A stretch of DNA of 64,000 nt from JAFAMS01 sp963715815 (GCA_963715815.1 OY970278.1:1612001-1676000), one strand, 5' to 3'; counted from the stretch's first letter, positions 51,354-60,552 are shown. Numbers and translations are program-made. The notes: generated from the sequence alone by a model not told the origin.

Positions 51354-51359
51354 TATACT
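51354..51359 (+). promoter_or_regulatory. extended -10 promoter of phoU
   Basis: TG-C-TATACT (51351-51359); the expected start at about 51366 is three bases before the phoU ATG, so the transcript is near-leaderless. Confidence 0.55.
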
Positions 51360-51368
51360 CAGTTCGGC

Positions 51369-52004
51369 ATGCGTACCGCTTATCATGAAGCCCTGGAAAA
51401 TGCTCGCCTGGACTGCGTCCGCCTTGCTGCACTCGCAAGCGACGCCCTTCACTCAGCAGTCTCGGCACTCGAGGAACGCGATGTCGATCTTGCAGCGCGC
51501 GTGATCGCGGGCGATGATGAAATCGACGCGTTGCGCCGGCAGATCGAAGCCGAATGCATCGAGCTGATGTGGAAACAGCAGCCGCTCGCGGGCGAACTGC
51601 GTCAGGTAGCGGCCATGCTGCAGATTAACGTCGACTTAGAACGAATCGGCGATTACGCCGTCGACATCAGCAAGAACGCGGTCAAGCTCATTGACGCGCC
51701 GATTCGTCCCGCCCACGTCGAGATCGGGCGGATGGGTCACGAAGCGCGCCAGATGGTCGTCGATGCGATGCGTGCGTTTAGCGATCGTTCGGTCGAGCTT
51801 GCCGACGCGGTCATTGCGCGTGACGATCAAGTCGATCTGCTGTATCACCGCGGCATCGAGAAGCTGCAGCAGGAGATGCAAGCCGATCCGGGCGTCGTCC
51901 GTGCGGGCACGCTCTTACTCTTCTCGCTCGCAGTCTTGGAGCGGGTTGGCGACCGTGCGCAGAATATCGCCTGGCACACGAAAGAGATGGTCGGCGCTGT
52001 ATAG
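51369..52004 (+). CDS. phoU: phosphate signalling protein PhoU
   Basis: A 211-residue all-helical protein of two repeated PhoU domains (residues 10-95 and 110-200), with the metal-binding repeats NVDLERIGDYAVDISKNAV and VLERVGDRAQNIAWHTKEM. It normally restrains the Pho response with the Pst transporter, neither of which is in this window. ATG 51369 fits the extended -10 just upstream. Confidence 0.93.
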   Translation: MRTAYHEALENARLDCVRLAALASDALHSAVSALEERDVDLAARVIAGDDEIDALRRQIEAECIELMWKQQPLAGELRQVAAMLQINVDLERIGDYAVDISKNAVKLIDAPIRPAHVEIGRMGHEARQMVVDAMRAFSDRSVELADAVIARDDQVDLLYHRGIEKLQQEMQADPGVVRAGTLLLFSLAVLERVGDRAQNIAWHTKEMVGAV

Positions 52005-52035
52005 AGTTACAATCGCGGCGGTACTCGCCGCGATT

Positions 52036-52434
52036 ATGTTGTTTGCGGGCGCGAGCCAAGCCGTTCGTGCAGCCGCCGTAGACCAACGTGTTAGCCTGAC
52101 GCTCGATGGGAGACCGGTCTCGACGCGGTCCGTAGCGCTGGTCCGGAACGGCGTGCTGTTCGTCGACTGCATCGACGTAACGCGAGTCTTCGACGGGTTA
52201 CTCGTGTTCGAACGCCGCGGCGTGCGCATCAGCGTACGCGGCCACACTGAATCGTTCAGACTCGGTAGCCTTATTGCGGTGGTCGACAAGACCAACGTTC
52301 GCCTGCGGGTTGCCCCCTTCGAATATGAAGGCGATATTTTCGTGCCGTTCGACCCGATCATCAAGGCCGATCCGGCTTTGCACATTACGTGGATCAATCG
52401 GCACCACGCCGATCTTCACGTCGATGCCTTCTAG
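52036..52434 (+). CDS. exported copper-amine-oxidase-N-like domain protein
   Basis: The mature part (VDQRVSLTLDGRPVSTRSVALVRNGVLFVDCIDVTRVFDG, then FRLGSLIAVVDKTNVRLRVAPFEYEGDIFVPFDPIIKADP) follows the copper amine oxidase N-terminal domain pattern common in exported or cell-wall proteins. From ATG 52036 the signal peptide is short (MLFAGASQAVRAAA). The in-frame stretch before it (YRVTIAAVLAAI) would complete a normal signal, implying a non-ATG start such as CTG 51997, inside phoU. The start is unresolved. Confidence 0.65.
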   Translation: MLFAGASQAVRAAAVDQRVSLTLDGRPVSTRSVALVRNGVLFVDCIDVTRVFDGLLVFERRGVRISVRGHTESFRLGSLIAVVDKTNVRLRVAPFEYEGDIFVPFDPIIKADPALHITWINRHHADLHVDAF

Positions 52435-52437
52435 AGG

Positions 52438-53916
52438 CTAGACGCCGCCTTCTGTGACGATGCAGGGCGCCATCACGGCGTCACGCATTCCGTGAATCAA
52501 ACGCTTGTCGGCCGGCGCAACCGTCGCAAGAACGCCGCCGAGCTTGGCGTGACCGTTCGAGGCAAAGTAGTAGGGTGATAGCCGGACGCGTCCGTCCATC
52601 GTTTTGATCGCACCGTTCTCGCGATCCCACCACTGGGTTTGGACACGCCGACCCTTGCGGAAACGCTGAAGAATATGTGGTGTGGTCGAGTAGGCCGCAA
52701 GCGCATCGTGCAGTGCTACCGGCCACTCCTCACGCGAGAGATCGTTTGCAATCTTTACGCCGCGCGCGCCCCACGCGAGTTCGGAGAAACCCGAGGGTTT
52801 CACGACTAAATCGCGCTCCGATTTTCCGAGTTTGGTGAGCGCTTCCCAGTTGCTTACCGGCTTTCCGGAGACGCTCAGTGAGTGAATTACGGCTTGCGGC
52901 GGGAGCGGTCGAGGATCGAGGATCCACGTTTGCGGCATCAGCTGCAGAAGACGCTCGAAGGTCGTCGCGTCGAGCTCGGCACGCCAATACTCTTCGAGCA
53001 GCGGGTGGTGGAGCAGCGCAAAAGCGAGTTTTTCTTCGAGCTGCGCTTTGGGCGGCGGCGTTATATGAACGCGATTCTTTCGCGCCGCGTAAAACATCAG
53101 CTCCCACTTCGGAACGTTCAGGAGATCGAACATTTCAAAGTTGCGGTACAACACGTCGATCTTTTCTTCGCGTCCATCGGGAAGGCGAACGAAAAGCGCC
53201 TGTTCGGTGAAAATAATGTCTTGCGGTCCGACGCAGTAGACCGTCGCGATGGACGAAGCCGTAATGCGCTGCGCCAGCCATGTCAACTCGGCGCGATAAT
53301 CAGCCGATTCTTCGGAGACGACGATTGCTGCAACGGGATGCGGATGTCCGGCCAGATCGCTGAAGAGCGACGCAAGGCCTTCCGGAATCCCCGACGAGCC
53401 GCCGAAGCTTTCGAAGCCGATGCGGCAATACTGGTCGGTCATCGCGCCGACGAAACCCATTCCGCCGGGGAGACTATCGAGTTCGGTCGCGACGAATCCG
53501 TCTTCGGTGAGGATAAGGTCGGGCCGAATGACGCCGATCAGATCGCTGCGAAACCGATTTTGCCGCGCGAGCTTTATGACGTGTTCAGGTTTCCCCTGAT
53601 CGAGGTATTCTGCAATGAAGGGCGGCGCCGTGCCTCGCACGCTGCGCGTGTAGAGCGCGTTGAGCGCGCGATAGAATGCAAGCAGATCGTCGCCGAGCGT
53701 CTCGAGCGCATGCGCCGTCGCCGGCGAGAGGCCAAAGGGCTCGGGTGCGATGCGCCACGCCACACGTTCGTCGCCGCCATCGGCGACGCGGAAGAGTCCA
53801 GCGGGTAAGTTCTCATCGATGAAGCGTCCCCGCTCATCGGCCGTCATCCCAGGCGCGATCGCCGTACAGCCCATTACAGGACGTTTGAACCGAGGGACGA
53901 TGCTGCCAGGTTGCAC
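52438..53916 (-). CDS. circularly permuted ATP-grasp-like protein, unknown function
   Basis: A 492-residue cytoplasmic protein. Features: RPDLILTEDGFVATELDSLPGGMGFVGAMTDQYC near residue 128 (acidic/Asn-like metal region), DVLYRNFEMFDLLNVPKWELMFYA, HHPLLEEYWRAEL, RDLVVKPSGFSELAWGARGVKIAND (ATP-binding Lys and flexible loop), LQRFRKGRRVQTQWWDRENGAIKTMDGRVRLSPYYF. The order resembles glutathionylspermidine-synthase and CP-ATP-grasp families that form amide bonds. The substrate is unknown. Stands alone on this strand, with GTG start. Confidence 0.6.
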   Translation of the reverse strand: MQPGSIVPRFKRPVMGCTAIAPGMTADERGRFIDENLPAGLFRVADGGDERVAWRIAPEPFGLSPATAHALETLGDDLLAFYRALNALYTRSVRGTAPPFIAEYLDQGKPEHVIKLARQNRFRSDLIGVIRPDLILTEDGFVATELDSLPGGMGFVGAMTDQYCRIGFESFGGSSGIPEGLASLFSDLAGHPHPVAAIVVSEESADYRAELTWLAQRITASSIATVYCVGPQDIIFTEQALFVRLPDGREEKIDVLYRNFEMFDLLNVPKWELMFYAARKNRVHITPPPKAQLEEKLAFALLHHPLLEEYWRAELDATTFERLLQLMPQTWILDPRPLPPQAVIHSLSVSGKPVSNWEALTKLGKSERDLVVKPSGFSELAWGARGVKIANDLSREEWPVALHDALAAYSTTPHILQRFRKGRRVQTQWWDRENGAIKTMDGRVRLSPYYFASNGHAKLGGVLATVAPADKRLIHGMRDAVMAPCIVTEGGV

Positions 53917-54010
53917 TTGCCTCTGGGTCTGCGACTTTGGAGGGAAGGCGTGCTAAAGGAAGGGTTGCTAGGAGCGTCGCCTGGCATTCCCGTAGGGCTA
54001 TCGACAATAT

Positions 54011-54811
54011 ATGCCCACGATCGATTTGATCGCGCTCGACCTCGACGGTACGCTACTGAACACAGACGAGCACGTTTCGCTCCGCAACCAGCGCGCGATT
54101 GCGCGCGCTCTCGAGCAGGGCGTTCGCGTCGTTCTCGTCACCGGGCGCGGCGTCGAAACGCCTGTGCGCATTTCGCGTGAGCTTGGACTCAATCTGCCGG
54201 TAATTTGCTGTCACGGCGCACTTACAAAGGATTTCGGAAGCAATAAAACGCTCGTCCACATTCCGGTCCCGCTTGTTTACGCCAAACCGATGATCGAGTT
54301 AGCCGAGGACGCCAAACTTCAAGTTGCCGTTTACGTCGAAGAGTTTTTCTATCGCCTAACGGGCGGCGAAGTTTTCATGGCGGACATGAAGGGTCCGGCC
54401 TGGCGCGAGGTTAGCTCGCTGCGCGAAGTACTGACCGAGGCCCCTACCTTCATTCGTTTTCTCGGCCCCGAAGCAGTTGCCGCGATGGAGCGCGAGTTCA
54501 GTTCGTTTCCGCTCAATTTTCGCTACGAAACGTGGGGAAAATTCGTCGAGTGCGCAGTTCTCAGCCGCGAAGCCGGGAAGAAACAAGCGCTCGTGCGTTT
54601 GTGCGCGGATTTTCAAATTACGCGTGACCGCGTGCTGGCGATCGGCGACTCGCGCAACGACGTGCCGATGCTCCAATGGGCCGGCGTCGGCATAGCGATG
54701 GGCAATTCGCTTGATGAGGTGAAGAAGTCAGTCCGGATCACGACCGCGACCAACGACGAAGACGGTGTCGCGCTCGCGATCGAGCGTTACGCATTGGGCC
54801 GCGTTGCATGA
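54011..54811 (+). CDS. Cof-type HAD-IIB phosphatase
   Basis: A 266-residue HAD hydrolase: LIALDLDGTLLNTDEHVSLRNQRAI, VLVTGRGVETPVRI, the C2B cap (residues 85-185), Lys200 region EAGKKQALVRLCADFQI, and VLAIGDSRNDVPMLQWAGVGIAMGNSLDEVK. Members dephosphorylate sugar phosphates or cofactors. Overlaps moaD by 4 bp. Confidence 0.9.
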   Translation: MPTIDLIALDLDGTLLNTDEHVSLRNQRAIARALEQGVRVVLVTGRGVETPVRISRELGLNLPVICCHGALTKDFGSNKTLVHIPVPLVYAKPMIELAEDAKLQVAVYVEEFFYRLTGGEVFMADMKGPAWREVSSLREVLTEAPTFIRFLGPEAVAAMEREFSSFPLNFRYETWGKFVECAVLSREAGKKQALVRLCADFQITRDRVLAIGDSRNDVPMLQWAGVGIAMGNSLDEVKKSVRITTATNDEDGVALAIERYALGRVA

Positions 54812-55050
54812 TCCGAGTCATCGCGTTTGCACGCGTACGCGAGCTTTTGGGGTTCTCGGAGCGCGAGTTCGGCCTCGCCGACGTGCCGACCGTCGGCGCA
54901 CTGCGGGCTCGACTTGAGCGTGACGTTCCGGCGCTGGTTCCGCTTGCGGAATCGACGCGCATCGCACGAAACGGACAAATCGTCGATGACGCTGCATCAC
55001 TTGCAGAAGGCGACGAAGTCGCGCTGCTGCCACCGGTAGGAGGCGGATAG
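54808..55050 (+). CDS. moaD: molybdopterin synthase small subunit
   Basis: An 80-residue ubiquitin-like sulfur carrier: MIRVIAFARVRELLGFSE to the C-terminal GG (EGDEVALLPPVGGG). The terminal Gly is thiocarboxylated by a MoeB-type enzyme (encoded at 56214) and donates sulfur to precursor Z with MoaE. ATG overlaps the HAD stop. Confidence 0.93.
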   Translation: MIRVIAFARVRELLGFSEREFGLADVPTVGALRARLERDVPALVPLAESTRIARNGQIVDDAASLAEGDEVALLPPVGGG

Positions 55051-55497
55051 ATGCTCGTAACCGGATCGCCGTTCATTTCCCTGACGACCGAACCGATTGA
55101 GATCGAAGCGCTCGCCAGCGGCGTCCGAACCGATGCATGCGGCGCCGTCGCCGTGTTCCTCGGCGTCGTGCGCGAGCAAAACGACGGCCGCCGCGTCACC
55201 GGGCTCTCGTATGAAGCCTATCCGGCCATGGCGCTCGAGGAGATGCGCGAGATCGCGCGCGAGTCGATTGCACGTTTCGGTCCGTGTGAGATCGCAATCG
55301 TGCATCGCACCGGCGATCTCGCAATTGGCGAAGCCAGCGTCGGCGTTGCCGTCGGAGCGCCGCACCGAGCGGCCGCTTTCGATGCTTGCGAGTATGCGAT
55401 CGACGAGCTCAAGCGTCGCGTCGAGGTATGGAAGAAGGAGCACTACGTCGAGGGTGACGCGACGTGGGTCGACAACCGGACTGGTCAGCGTGGCTAG
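55051..55497 (+). CDS. moaE: molybdopterin synthase large subunit
   Basis: A 148-residue MoaE: CGAVAVFLGVVREQNDGRRVTGLSYEAYPAMALEEM, IVHRTGDLAIGEASVGVAVGAPHRAAAFDACEYAIDELKRRVEVWKKEHY with the catalytic Lys pair in the KKEHY motif. Starts immediately after the moaD stop codon. Confidence 0.95.
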   Translation: MLVTGSPFISLTTEPIEIEALASGVRTDACGAVAVFLGVVREQNDGRRVTGLSYEAYPAMALEEMREIARESIARFGPCEIAIVHRTGDLAIGEASVGVAVGAPHRAAAFDACEYAIDELKRRVEVWKKEHYVEGDATWVDNRTGQRG

Positions 55498-56236
55498 CCG
55501 AATCGATCTGTGTTTTACGCAGACGAGCGCGCACCGTATCGCCTATTTGGCATACGAGCCGAAGCGTGCCCGTGGGGTCGGTCTCATCGTTGGTCACGGG
55601 TATTCGAGCAGCAAACAAAATCTCGATTTGCTCTGCAATTTTCTCGCGAGTCACGGCTTTGCCACGTTCAGTCTCGATTTCCCAGGACATAAGCTCGGCG
55701 CGAGTCTCGGAACGTTGCGCGGCCTGGACGATCTCGTCGAGTCGATGCAGGCCGTGGTCGAACGCGCACGCGAAGCGCTCGGCACGCAGGTGCCGATCTA
55801 TACGATCGGTCACAGCATGGGAGCAACGACGGCGCTGCTGACCGCTGCGAGCGATGAAGATATCGCCGGCGTCGTTTCGATCGCGACCGGCATCGGACGT
55901 ATCGCTGCGCTAGAAGCGCTCTCTACGCGTGGCGCGACCGATTTGCGCTCGGCATACGTCGACGGTTTAGCGCTGCCCCAGCTCGCCGCGCAGATCGAAC
56001 CGCGTCTCGTCCCATCGCTCGCATCGCTCGTAGGCCGGCCCCAGCTCTACGTTTCCGCCGAGCGTGACATGATGGTTGCACGTGGGAGCGTTGAAAGTCT
56101 GTTCGCTCTCGCGCCCGAACCAAAGACGCTCCAGACGGTTTCGAGCGATCACACATACGCCGGCGAAGCTTCGCGCAGCGTGATCTTAGGATGGCTGAAC
56201 GCCTTGCATCCACGTGCAGTCACTGCGCAGGTATAG
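55490..56236 (+). CDS. alpha/beta hydrolase
   Basis: A 248-residue hydrolase: LIVGHGYSSSKQNLDLLCNFLASHGFATFSLDFPGHKLGAS, nucleophile in TIGHSMGATTALL, acid in VSAERDMMVA, and His in SSDHTYAGE. No signal. GTG 55490 overlaps the moaE end by 8 bp, within the Moco run, but a link to Moco synthesis is not known. Confidence 0.85.
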   Translation: MASRIDLCFTQTSAHRIAYLAYEPKRARGVGLIVGHGYSSSKQNLDLLCNFLASHGFATFSLDFPGHKLGASLGTLRGLDDLVESMQAVVERAREALGTQVPIYTIGHSMGATTALLTAASDEDIAGVVSIATGIGRIAALEALSTRGATDLRSAYVDGLALPQLAAQIEPRLVPSLASLVGRPQLYVSAERDMMVARGSVESLFALAPEPKTLQTVSSDHTYAGEASRSVILGWLNALHPRAVTAQV

Positions 56237-57323
56237 CCGCCATCTCCTGATCCCCGAGGTTGGACTCGAGGGACAAGAACGGCTTTCGCGCGCACGCGTC
56301 TTGGTCGTCGGAGCCGGTGGCTTGGGATCGCCGGTGCTCGCCTATCTCGCAGCGGCCGGAGTCGGGCGGATCGGCATCGTCGACGATGACGTCGTCGACC
56401 TAACGAACTTACAACGGCAAATTCTGTACCGGACCGCCGACGTCGGTTCGAAGAAAGCAGAGCTCGCCGCCGAGCGTCTGCACGCACTCAATCCGCAGAT
56501 TTCAATCGATCCAATTCCGATTCGCTTTGAAGTGTCGAACGCGCGCGAGCTCGTGCGGTTGTACGACGTTGTCGTCGATGGTACGGATAGCTTCGCAACG
56601 CGTTACTTGATCAACGATGCGTGCGTGCTGGAGAAGAAGCCGGACGTATACGGTTCGATCTTTCGGTTTGACGGACAGGTCTCGGTGTTCGGCGTCTCGG
56701 GTGCTCCGTGCTATCGCTGCCTCTATCCCGAGCCGCCGCCTCCCGACACCGTCCCGACCTGTGCCGAAGGCGGAGTTCTCGGCGTGCTACCGGGGATCGT
56801 CGGAACATGGCAGGCCAACGAAACGCTCAAATTGCTGTTGAAGATCGGCTCGCCGCTCGTTGGTCGCCTCGCCGTCATCGATGCGCTTTCGGGACGGATG
56901 CGAGAATTTCGCATTGAACGCGATCCGGCGTGCGTGCTGTGCGGCGATGCGCCCTCCATCCATGACGTGCACGAGATCGACGATGGCGTGCGCGTTGTCG
57001 TGCGCGATGCGCAGGAGATCGAACCTCCGGATCTCGACACGTTCCTCAAAATTCATCCAGCGGCGCAGATTCTCGACGTGCGTGAACCACACGAAGCCGT
57101 CCTCGGCTCACCGCCACGCTCGATAGCGATGCCGGCAAGCGCGCTGGAAGCGCGGATGCACGAGCTCGACACGGCGCTCGATTACGTCGTCGCATGCCGC
57201 GTGGGCAGCCGCTCGCTCTGGGCCGCGCAACGCTTGCGAGAAGCCGGATTCGGCCGCATTTGGCATCTCCACGGCGGACTGTTGGCGCTGGCTGCCCGCG
57301 ACGAATCTTTCGAATTCTTTTAG
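56214..57323 (+). CDS. MoeB/ThiF-type adenylyltransferase fused to a rhodanese domain (MoeZ-like)
   Basis: A 369-residue protein. Residues 1-245 are the E1-like domain: RYSRHLLIPEVGLEGQERL, VVGAGGLGSPVLAYLAAAGVG, DDDVVDLTNLQRQILY, CYRCLYPEPPPPDTVPTCAEGGVLGVLPGIVG, with a second zinc CVLC. Residues 265-369 are a rhodanese domain with active-site Cys in VVACRVGSRSLWAA. It should adenylate MoaD and supply the sulfur in one chain. GTG start overlaps the hydrolase end by 23 bp. Confidence 0.93.
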   Translation: MQSLRRYSRHLLIPEVGLEGQERLSRARVLVVGAGGLGSPVLAYLAAAGVGRIGIVDDDVVDLTNLQRQILYRTADVGSKKAELAAERLHALNPQISIDPIPIRFEVSNARELVRLYDVVVDGTDSFATRYLINDACVLEKKPDVYGSIFRFDGQVSVFGVSGAPCYRCLYPEPPPPDTVPTCAEGGVLGVLPGIVGTWQANETLKLLLKIGSPLVGRLAVIDALSGRMREFRIERDPACVLCGDAPSIHDVHEIDDGVRVVVRDAQEIEPPDLDTFLKIHPAAQILDVREPHEAVLGSPPRSIAMPASALEARMHELDTALDYVVACRVGSRSLWAAQRLREAGFGRIWHLHGGLLALAARDESFEFF

Positions 57324-57364
57324 CTCTGCATGAGGGTTCGGCTTCAGAAGCAAAGCTCGCTTTC

Positions 57365-57892
57365 ATGCTGCGCGTAATCAATACTCGCTTCCCGCAAGCC
57401 AAGCTGCTCGAGCCGGACGTGTTCGGCGACGAGCGCGGCTTTTTCAAAGAGACGTATTCGCGCAACAAATACGAAAGCAACGACCTGAGCGACACGTTCG
57501 TTCAGGACAACGTCTCGCGCTCGAGCCGGCATGTATTACGCGGGATGCACTATGACATGCGGGTTTCGAAGCTCGTTCAGTGCTTGGTAGGTGCGCTCTA
57601 CGACGTGATCGTCGATGCACGCGAGGATTCGCCGACGTATCTCGAGTGGGAAGGCTTTGAGCTTACGGAGGACAACCATCGCCAAATTTACGTGCCGCGC
57701 GGATTCGCGCACGGGTTTCTTGCGTTGACCGATGTCGTCGTCGCGTCGTACAAACAGAGCGAACATTTCGATCCCAAGCACGAGCGTGGTTTAGCCTGGG
57801 ATGATCCGGCGATTGGTATTGCTTGGCCCCTGACCGCCCCACCGATCGTTTCAGCAAAAGATCAGGCCTGGCCGCACGTCCTTCGGGCATAA
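57365..57892 (+). CDS. rfbC: dTDP-4-dehydrorhamnose 3,5-epimerase
   Basis: A 175-residue cupin epimerase: DVFGDERGFFKETYSRNKYESNDLSDTFVQDNVSRSSRHVLRGMHYD (catalytic His), VQCLVGALYDVIVDAREDSPTYLEWEG, YVPRGFAHGFLALTD, DPAIGIAWPLT. Makes dTDP-L-rhamnose precursors for surface polysaccharide. Other rml genes are not nearby. ATG 57365 chosen at the domain start. Confidence 0.92.
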   Translation: MLRVINTRFPQAKLLEPDVFGDERGFFKETYSRNKYESNDLSDTFVQDNVSRSSRHVLRGMHYDMRVSKLVQCLVGALYDVIVDAREDSPTYLEWEGFELTEDNHRQIYVPRGFAHGFLALTDVVVASYKQSEHFDPKHERGLAWDDPAIGIAWPLTAPPIVSAKDQAWPHVLRA

Positions 57893-57900
57893 GGTAAACG

Positions 57901-58758
57901 ATGCAATACCGGCCATTCGGAACGACGGCGAGAGACGTGGCGCGAATCGGGCAAGGTTCGTGGCAAATCCCCGAGCGCGGTCCCGCCGCCGACGGCGCGA
58001 AGCGTGCGTTGCAGCGCGGCGTCGAGCTTGGGATGACGCACATCGATACGGCCGAGATGTATGGCGATGGACGCGCCGAGGAGCTGATCGGAGAAGCGAT
58101 TCGAGAAGGAAAGTTGCGGCGCGAGAATTTGTTCATCGTCAGCAAGGTTTTGCCGTCCAACTCGAGCTACGAAGGTACCCTGCGTGCCTGCGAGCGTTCG
58201 CTACGCCGCCTCGGTCTCGAATATCTCGATTGCTATTTGTTGCACTGGCGCGGCTCGCAACCGCTGCGTGAAACGATGCGCGCGCTCGAGAAACTCGTCG
58301 ACGACGGAAAGACGCGGGCGCTCGGCGTCAGCAATTTCGACGTCGAGGATCTGGAAGAAGCGAAGGCCGTGCTCGAGCGTCACCCGCTCGCGTGCAATCA
58401 GGTGCTCTACCATTTGCAAGAACGCAACATCGAGCACCGCATCCAACCGTGGTGCGCGCAAAACAACGTAGCAGTCGTCGCGTACACGCCGTTTGGCCGG
58501 ACTGGGATTCCCGCCGAATCGACGCCACGCGGCCGGACCCTCGGCGATATCGCACAAAAGCACGGGGTCAGTCCGCGTGCAGTGATTCTCGCGTTCTTGA
58601 CCCGTGAAGCAAACGTGTTCGCGATTCCAAAAGCTGCGTCGATCCCGCACGTTGAAGAAAACGCTCGCGCCGGTGACGTCGACCTCGATGCAGACGACAT
58701 CGCCGAAATGGAAAAGGCATTCCCACGCTCGCGATCGACCGAACTGCGGATGCTCTGA
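57901..58758 (+). CDS. aldo/keto reductase
   Basis: A 285-residue TIM-barrel reductase: MQYRPFGTTARDVARIGQGSWQIPE, MTHIDTAEMYGDGRAEELIG (catalytic Asp and Tyr), FIVSKVLPSNSSYEGTLRACERSLRRLGLEYLDCYLLHW (Lys and His), ALGVSNFDVEDL, and IPKAASIPHVEEN. NADPH-dependent reduction of an unknown carbonyl. Lies between rfbC and queG. Confidence 0.92.
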   Translation: MQYRPFGTTARDVARIGQGSWQIPERGPAADGAKRALQRGVELGMTHIDTAEMYGDGRAEELIGEAIREGKLRRENLFIVSKVLPSNSSYEGTLRACERSLRRLGLEYLDCYLLHWRGSQPLRETMRALEKLVDDGKTRALGVSNFDVEDLEEAKAVLERHPLACNQVLYHLQERNIEHRIQPWCAQNNVAVVAYTPFGRTGIPAESTPRGRTLGDIAQKHGVSPRAVILAFLTREANVFAIPKAASIPHVEENARAGDVDLDADDIAEMEKAFPRSRSTELRML

Positions 58759-58763
58759 TCGCG

Positions 58764-59912
58764 TTGCGCGCCCGTTTGGGGGAGCGCGCACGCGAGCTCG
58801 GAGCCAGCGACCTGCGCGTCACCGACGCAGCTCTGGATGCGCTCACCCGCGAGCGCATGCGTGACGCATTTTCGCGCGGCGATTTGGAAACGTGGGGCTA
58901 CGACGACGCATACGCTGCCGCCGCGAGCGACGCCGGAGCCTTACTCGACGGCGCGCAGCGAATCGTCTGCGTCGCCGTACCATACCGCACGCGCGATGCC
59001 GCCGCGCGCGGCCCGCTTCGCGGGCGCGTCTCCAACTACGCATGGTCGCGCGATTATCACTACACCTTACGCGCGATGCTCTCGGAGCTGGCGGAAATGT
59101 TGGATGATTTTGCCGGGGCCAGCGTCGCGCGTATCGCGTGTGATACCGCGCCCCTCGGCGAACGCGCCGCGGCGGCTCGCGCCGGGCTCGGATGGATCGG
59201 CAAGCACACGGGGTTGATAGCTCCGGGAGCCGGGTCGTACGTATTCCTCGGCGAGATCGTTACCTCACTCGCGCTTCCGGTCGATGCTCCGCTGCGTAAA
59301 ACGTGCGGCAGTTGTTCCCGATGCGTGACCGGCTGTCCGACGGGAGCGCTTCGCGGCGACTACACGATCGATGCCACCCGGTGTATTGCGGATCTCACGC
59401 AGCGGACCGACCCGATTCCGCGCGCGTTGCGTCCGCTGATCGGCGACTGGGTTTGGGGCTGCGATATCTGCCAAGTCGTGTGTCCGCCGAATTTCCAGAC
59501 AACGGCGGCTGCTTCATCAGCGTTCGAGCCGAACGACGAAGTGGCGGCGTCCCCGGATTTGGTCGCGCTCCTACATCTAAAAAGCGCGGAATACAAACGC
59601 CGCTATCGAGCCACCGCGATGGGCTGGCGTGGAGCCGCGGTACTCCGCCGCAACGCCGCGATTGCTCTCGGGAATCTAGTGGACAGGAGCGCAGTGCCGG
59701 CGCTCGTACGCTCGCTCGGGGCCGATCCGCATCCGATGGTGCGTGGTTCGGCTGCCTGGGCGCTTGGACGCATTGCCTCGCCCGCTGCACTCGGTGCGTT
59801 GCAGTCGGCCGCCGGCTCAGAGCGCGTCGAGAGCGTCCGCGAGGAAATCGCTCTCGCGCTTGCCGAGGCAAGCGGAACTCCGAGCGTGGCAGCCCCGTTA
59901 GAGCACCTGTGA
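58764..59912 (+). CDS. queG: epoxyqueuosine reductase with C-terminal HEAT repeats
   Basis: A 382-residue QueG: SNYAWSRDYHYTLRAML, CDTAPLGERAAAARAGLGWIGKHTGLI (catalytic Asp), two 4Fe-4S clusters in CGSCSRCVTGCPTGAL and CDICQVVCPPN, and HEAT repeats after residue 290 (VDRSAVPALVRSLGADPHPMVRGSAAWALGRIASPAALGAL). Cobalamin-dependent last step of queuosine synthesis. TTG start at 58764, five bases after the AKR stop. Confidence 0.95.
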   Translation: MRARLGERARELGASDLRVTDAALDALTRERMRDAFSRGDLETWGYDDAYAAAASDAGALLDGAQRIVCVAVPYRTRDAAARGPLRGRVSNYAWSRDYHYTLRAMLSELAEMLDDFAGASVARIACDTAPLGERAAAARAGLGWIGKHTGLIAPGAGSYVFLGEIVTSLALPVDAPLRKTCGSCSRCVTGCPTGALRGDYTIDATRCIADLTQRTDPIPRALRPLIGDWVWGCDICQVVCPPNFQTTAAASSAFEPNDEVAASPDLVALLHLKSAEYKRRYRATAMGWRGAAVLRRNAAIALGNLVDRSAVPALVRSLGADPHPMVRGSAAWALGRIASPAALGALQSAAGSERVESVREEIALALAEASGTPSVAAPLEHL

Positions 59913-60541
59913 AGCTCGCAGTCCCCAAAATGCTGACCCTCGGAGCGCTGACGCTCGCTTTTTCGTTTGCGCCCGTGGGCGCGGCGAATTCCCCGGCTTC
60001 GTTCGTGCAGCGCATGGCCGCGGTCAATCCGAATCTGCAAAGCTACACCGCGAGCCTGCATGTCGTGATCGCGTTGCACACGCTGCCGCTCACTCCGACG
60101 CTCGACGGCAACTACTATTTCAAGCGCCCGGATAAACAAGCCGTCGTGTTCGACACCGTTCCGATGCTTGCACAGCAGTTTCAGAAGATTTATCCGAAGA
60201 TCGACCCGCCGGCCACGTGGCAAGACCTATACGATATCTCGATTCTCAACTCGAACGGCGGCACGACGACCCTGCGTTTGACGCCAAAGCACTCGGGACG
60301 CGTCGCGCACCTCGACGTTACGGTCGACGACGCGAGCGCGATGCCCTCATCCTTTACCTGGACGTATGTTGACGGCGGAACGGTCACGTTCGATCAGGCC
60401 TACGCACGCGTCGGCGGCAACTATTTGGTTCGCTCGCAGAACGGCAAGGTGAACTTGCCGAGCTATAACGCCGATGTGACGACGACGTTCTCGAATTTCC
60501 AGGTCAACGTCCCCGTGCCGGATACCGTCTTCGGGACGTAG
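59909..60541 (+). CDS. LolA-like outer-membrane lipoprotein-sorting protein
   Basis: A 210-residue exported protein: signal MLTLGALTLAFSFAPVGAA, then the LolA/LppX-like half-barrel start SFVQRMAAVNPNLQSYTASLHVVIALHTLPLTPTLDGNYYFKRPDKQAVVF. GTG overlaps the queG stop. Supports a diderm envelope, although whether it carries lipoproteins is unproven. Confidence 0.75.
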   Translation: MKLAVPKMLTLGALTLAFSFAPVGAANSPASFVQRMAAVNPNLQSYTASLHVVIALHTLPLTPTLDGNYYFKRPDKQAVVFDTVPMLAQQFQKIYPKIDPPATWQDLYDISILNSNGGTTTLRLTPKHSGRVAHLDVTVDDASAMPSSFTWTYVDGGTVTFDQAYARVGGNYLVRSQNGKVNLPSYNADVTTTFSNFQVNVPVPDTVFGT

Positions 60542-60552
60542 AAGCCAGCTAC

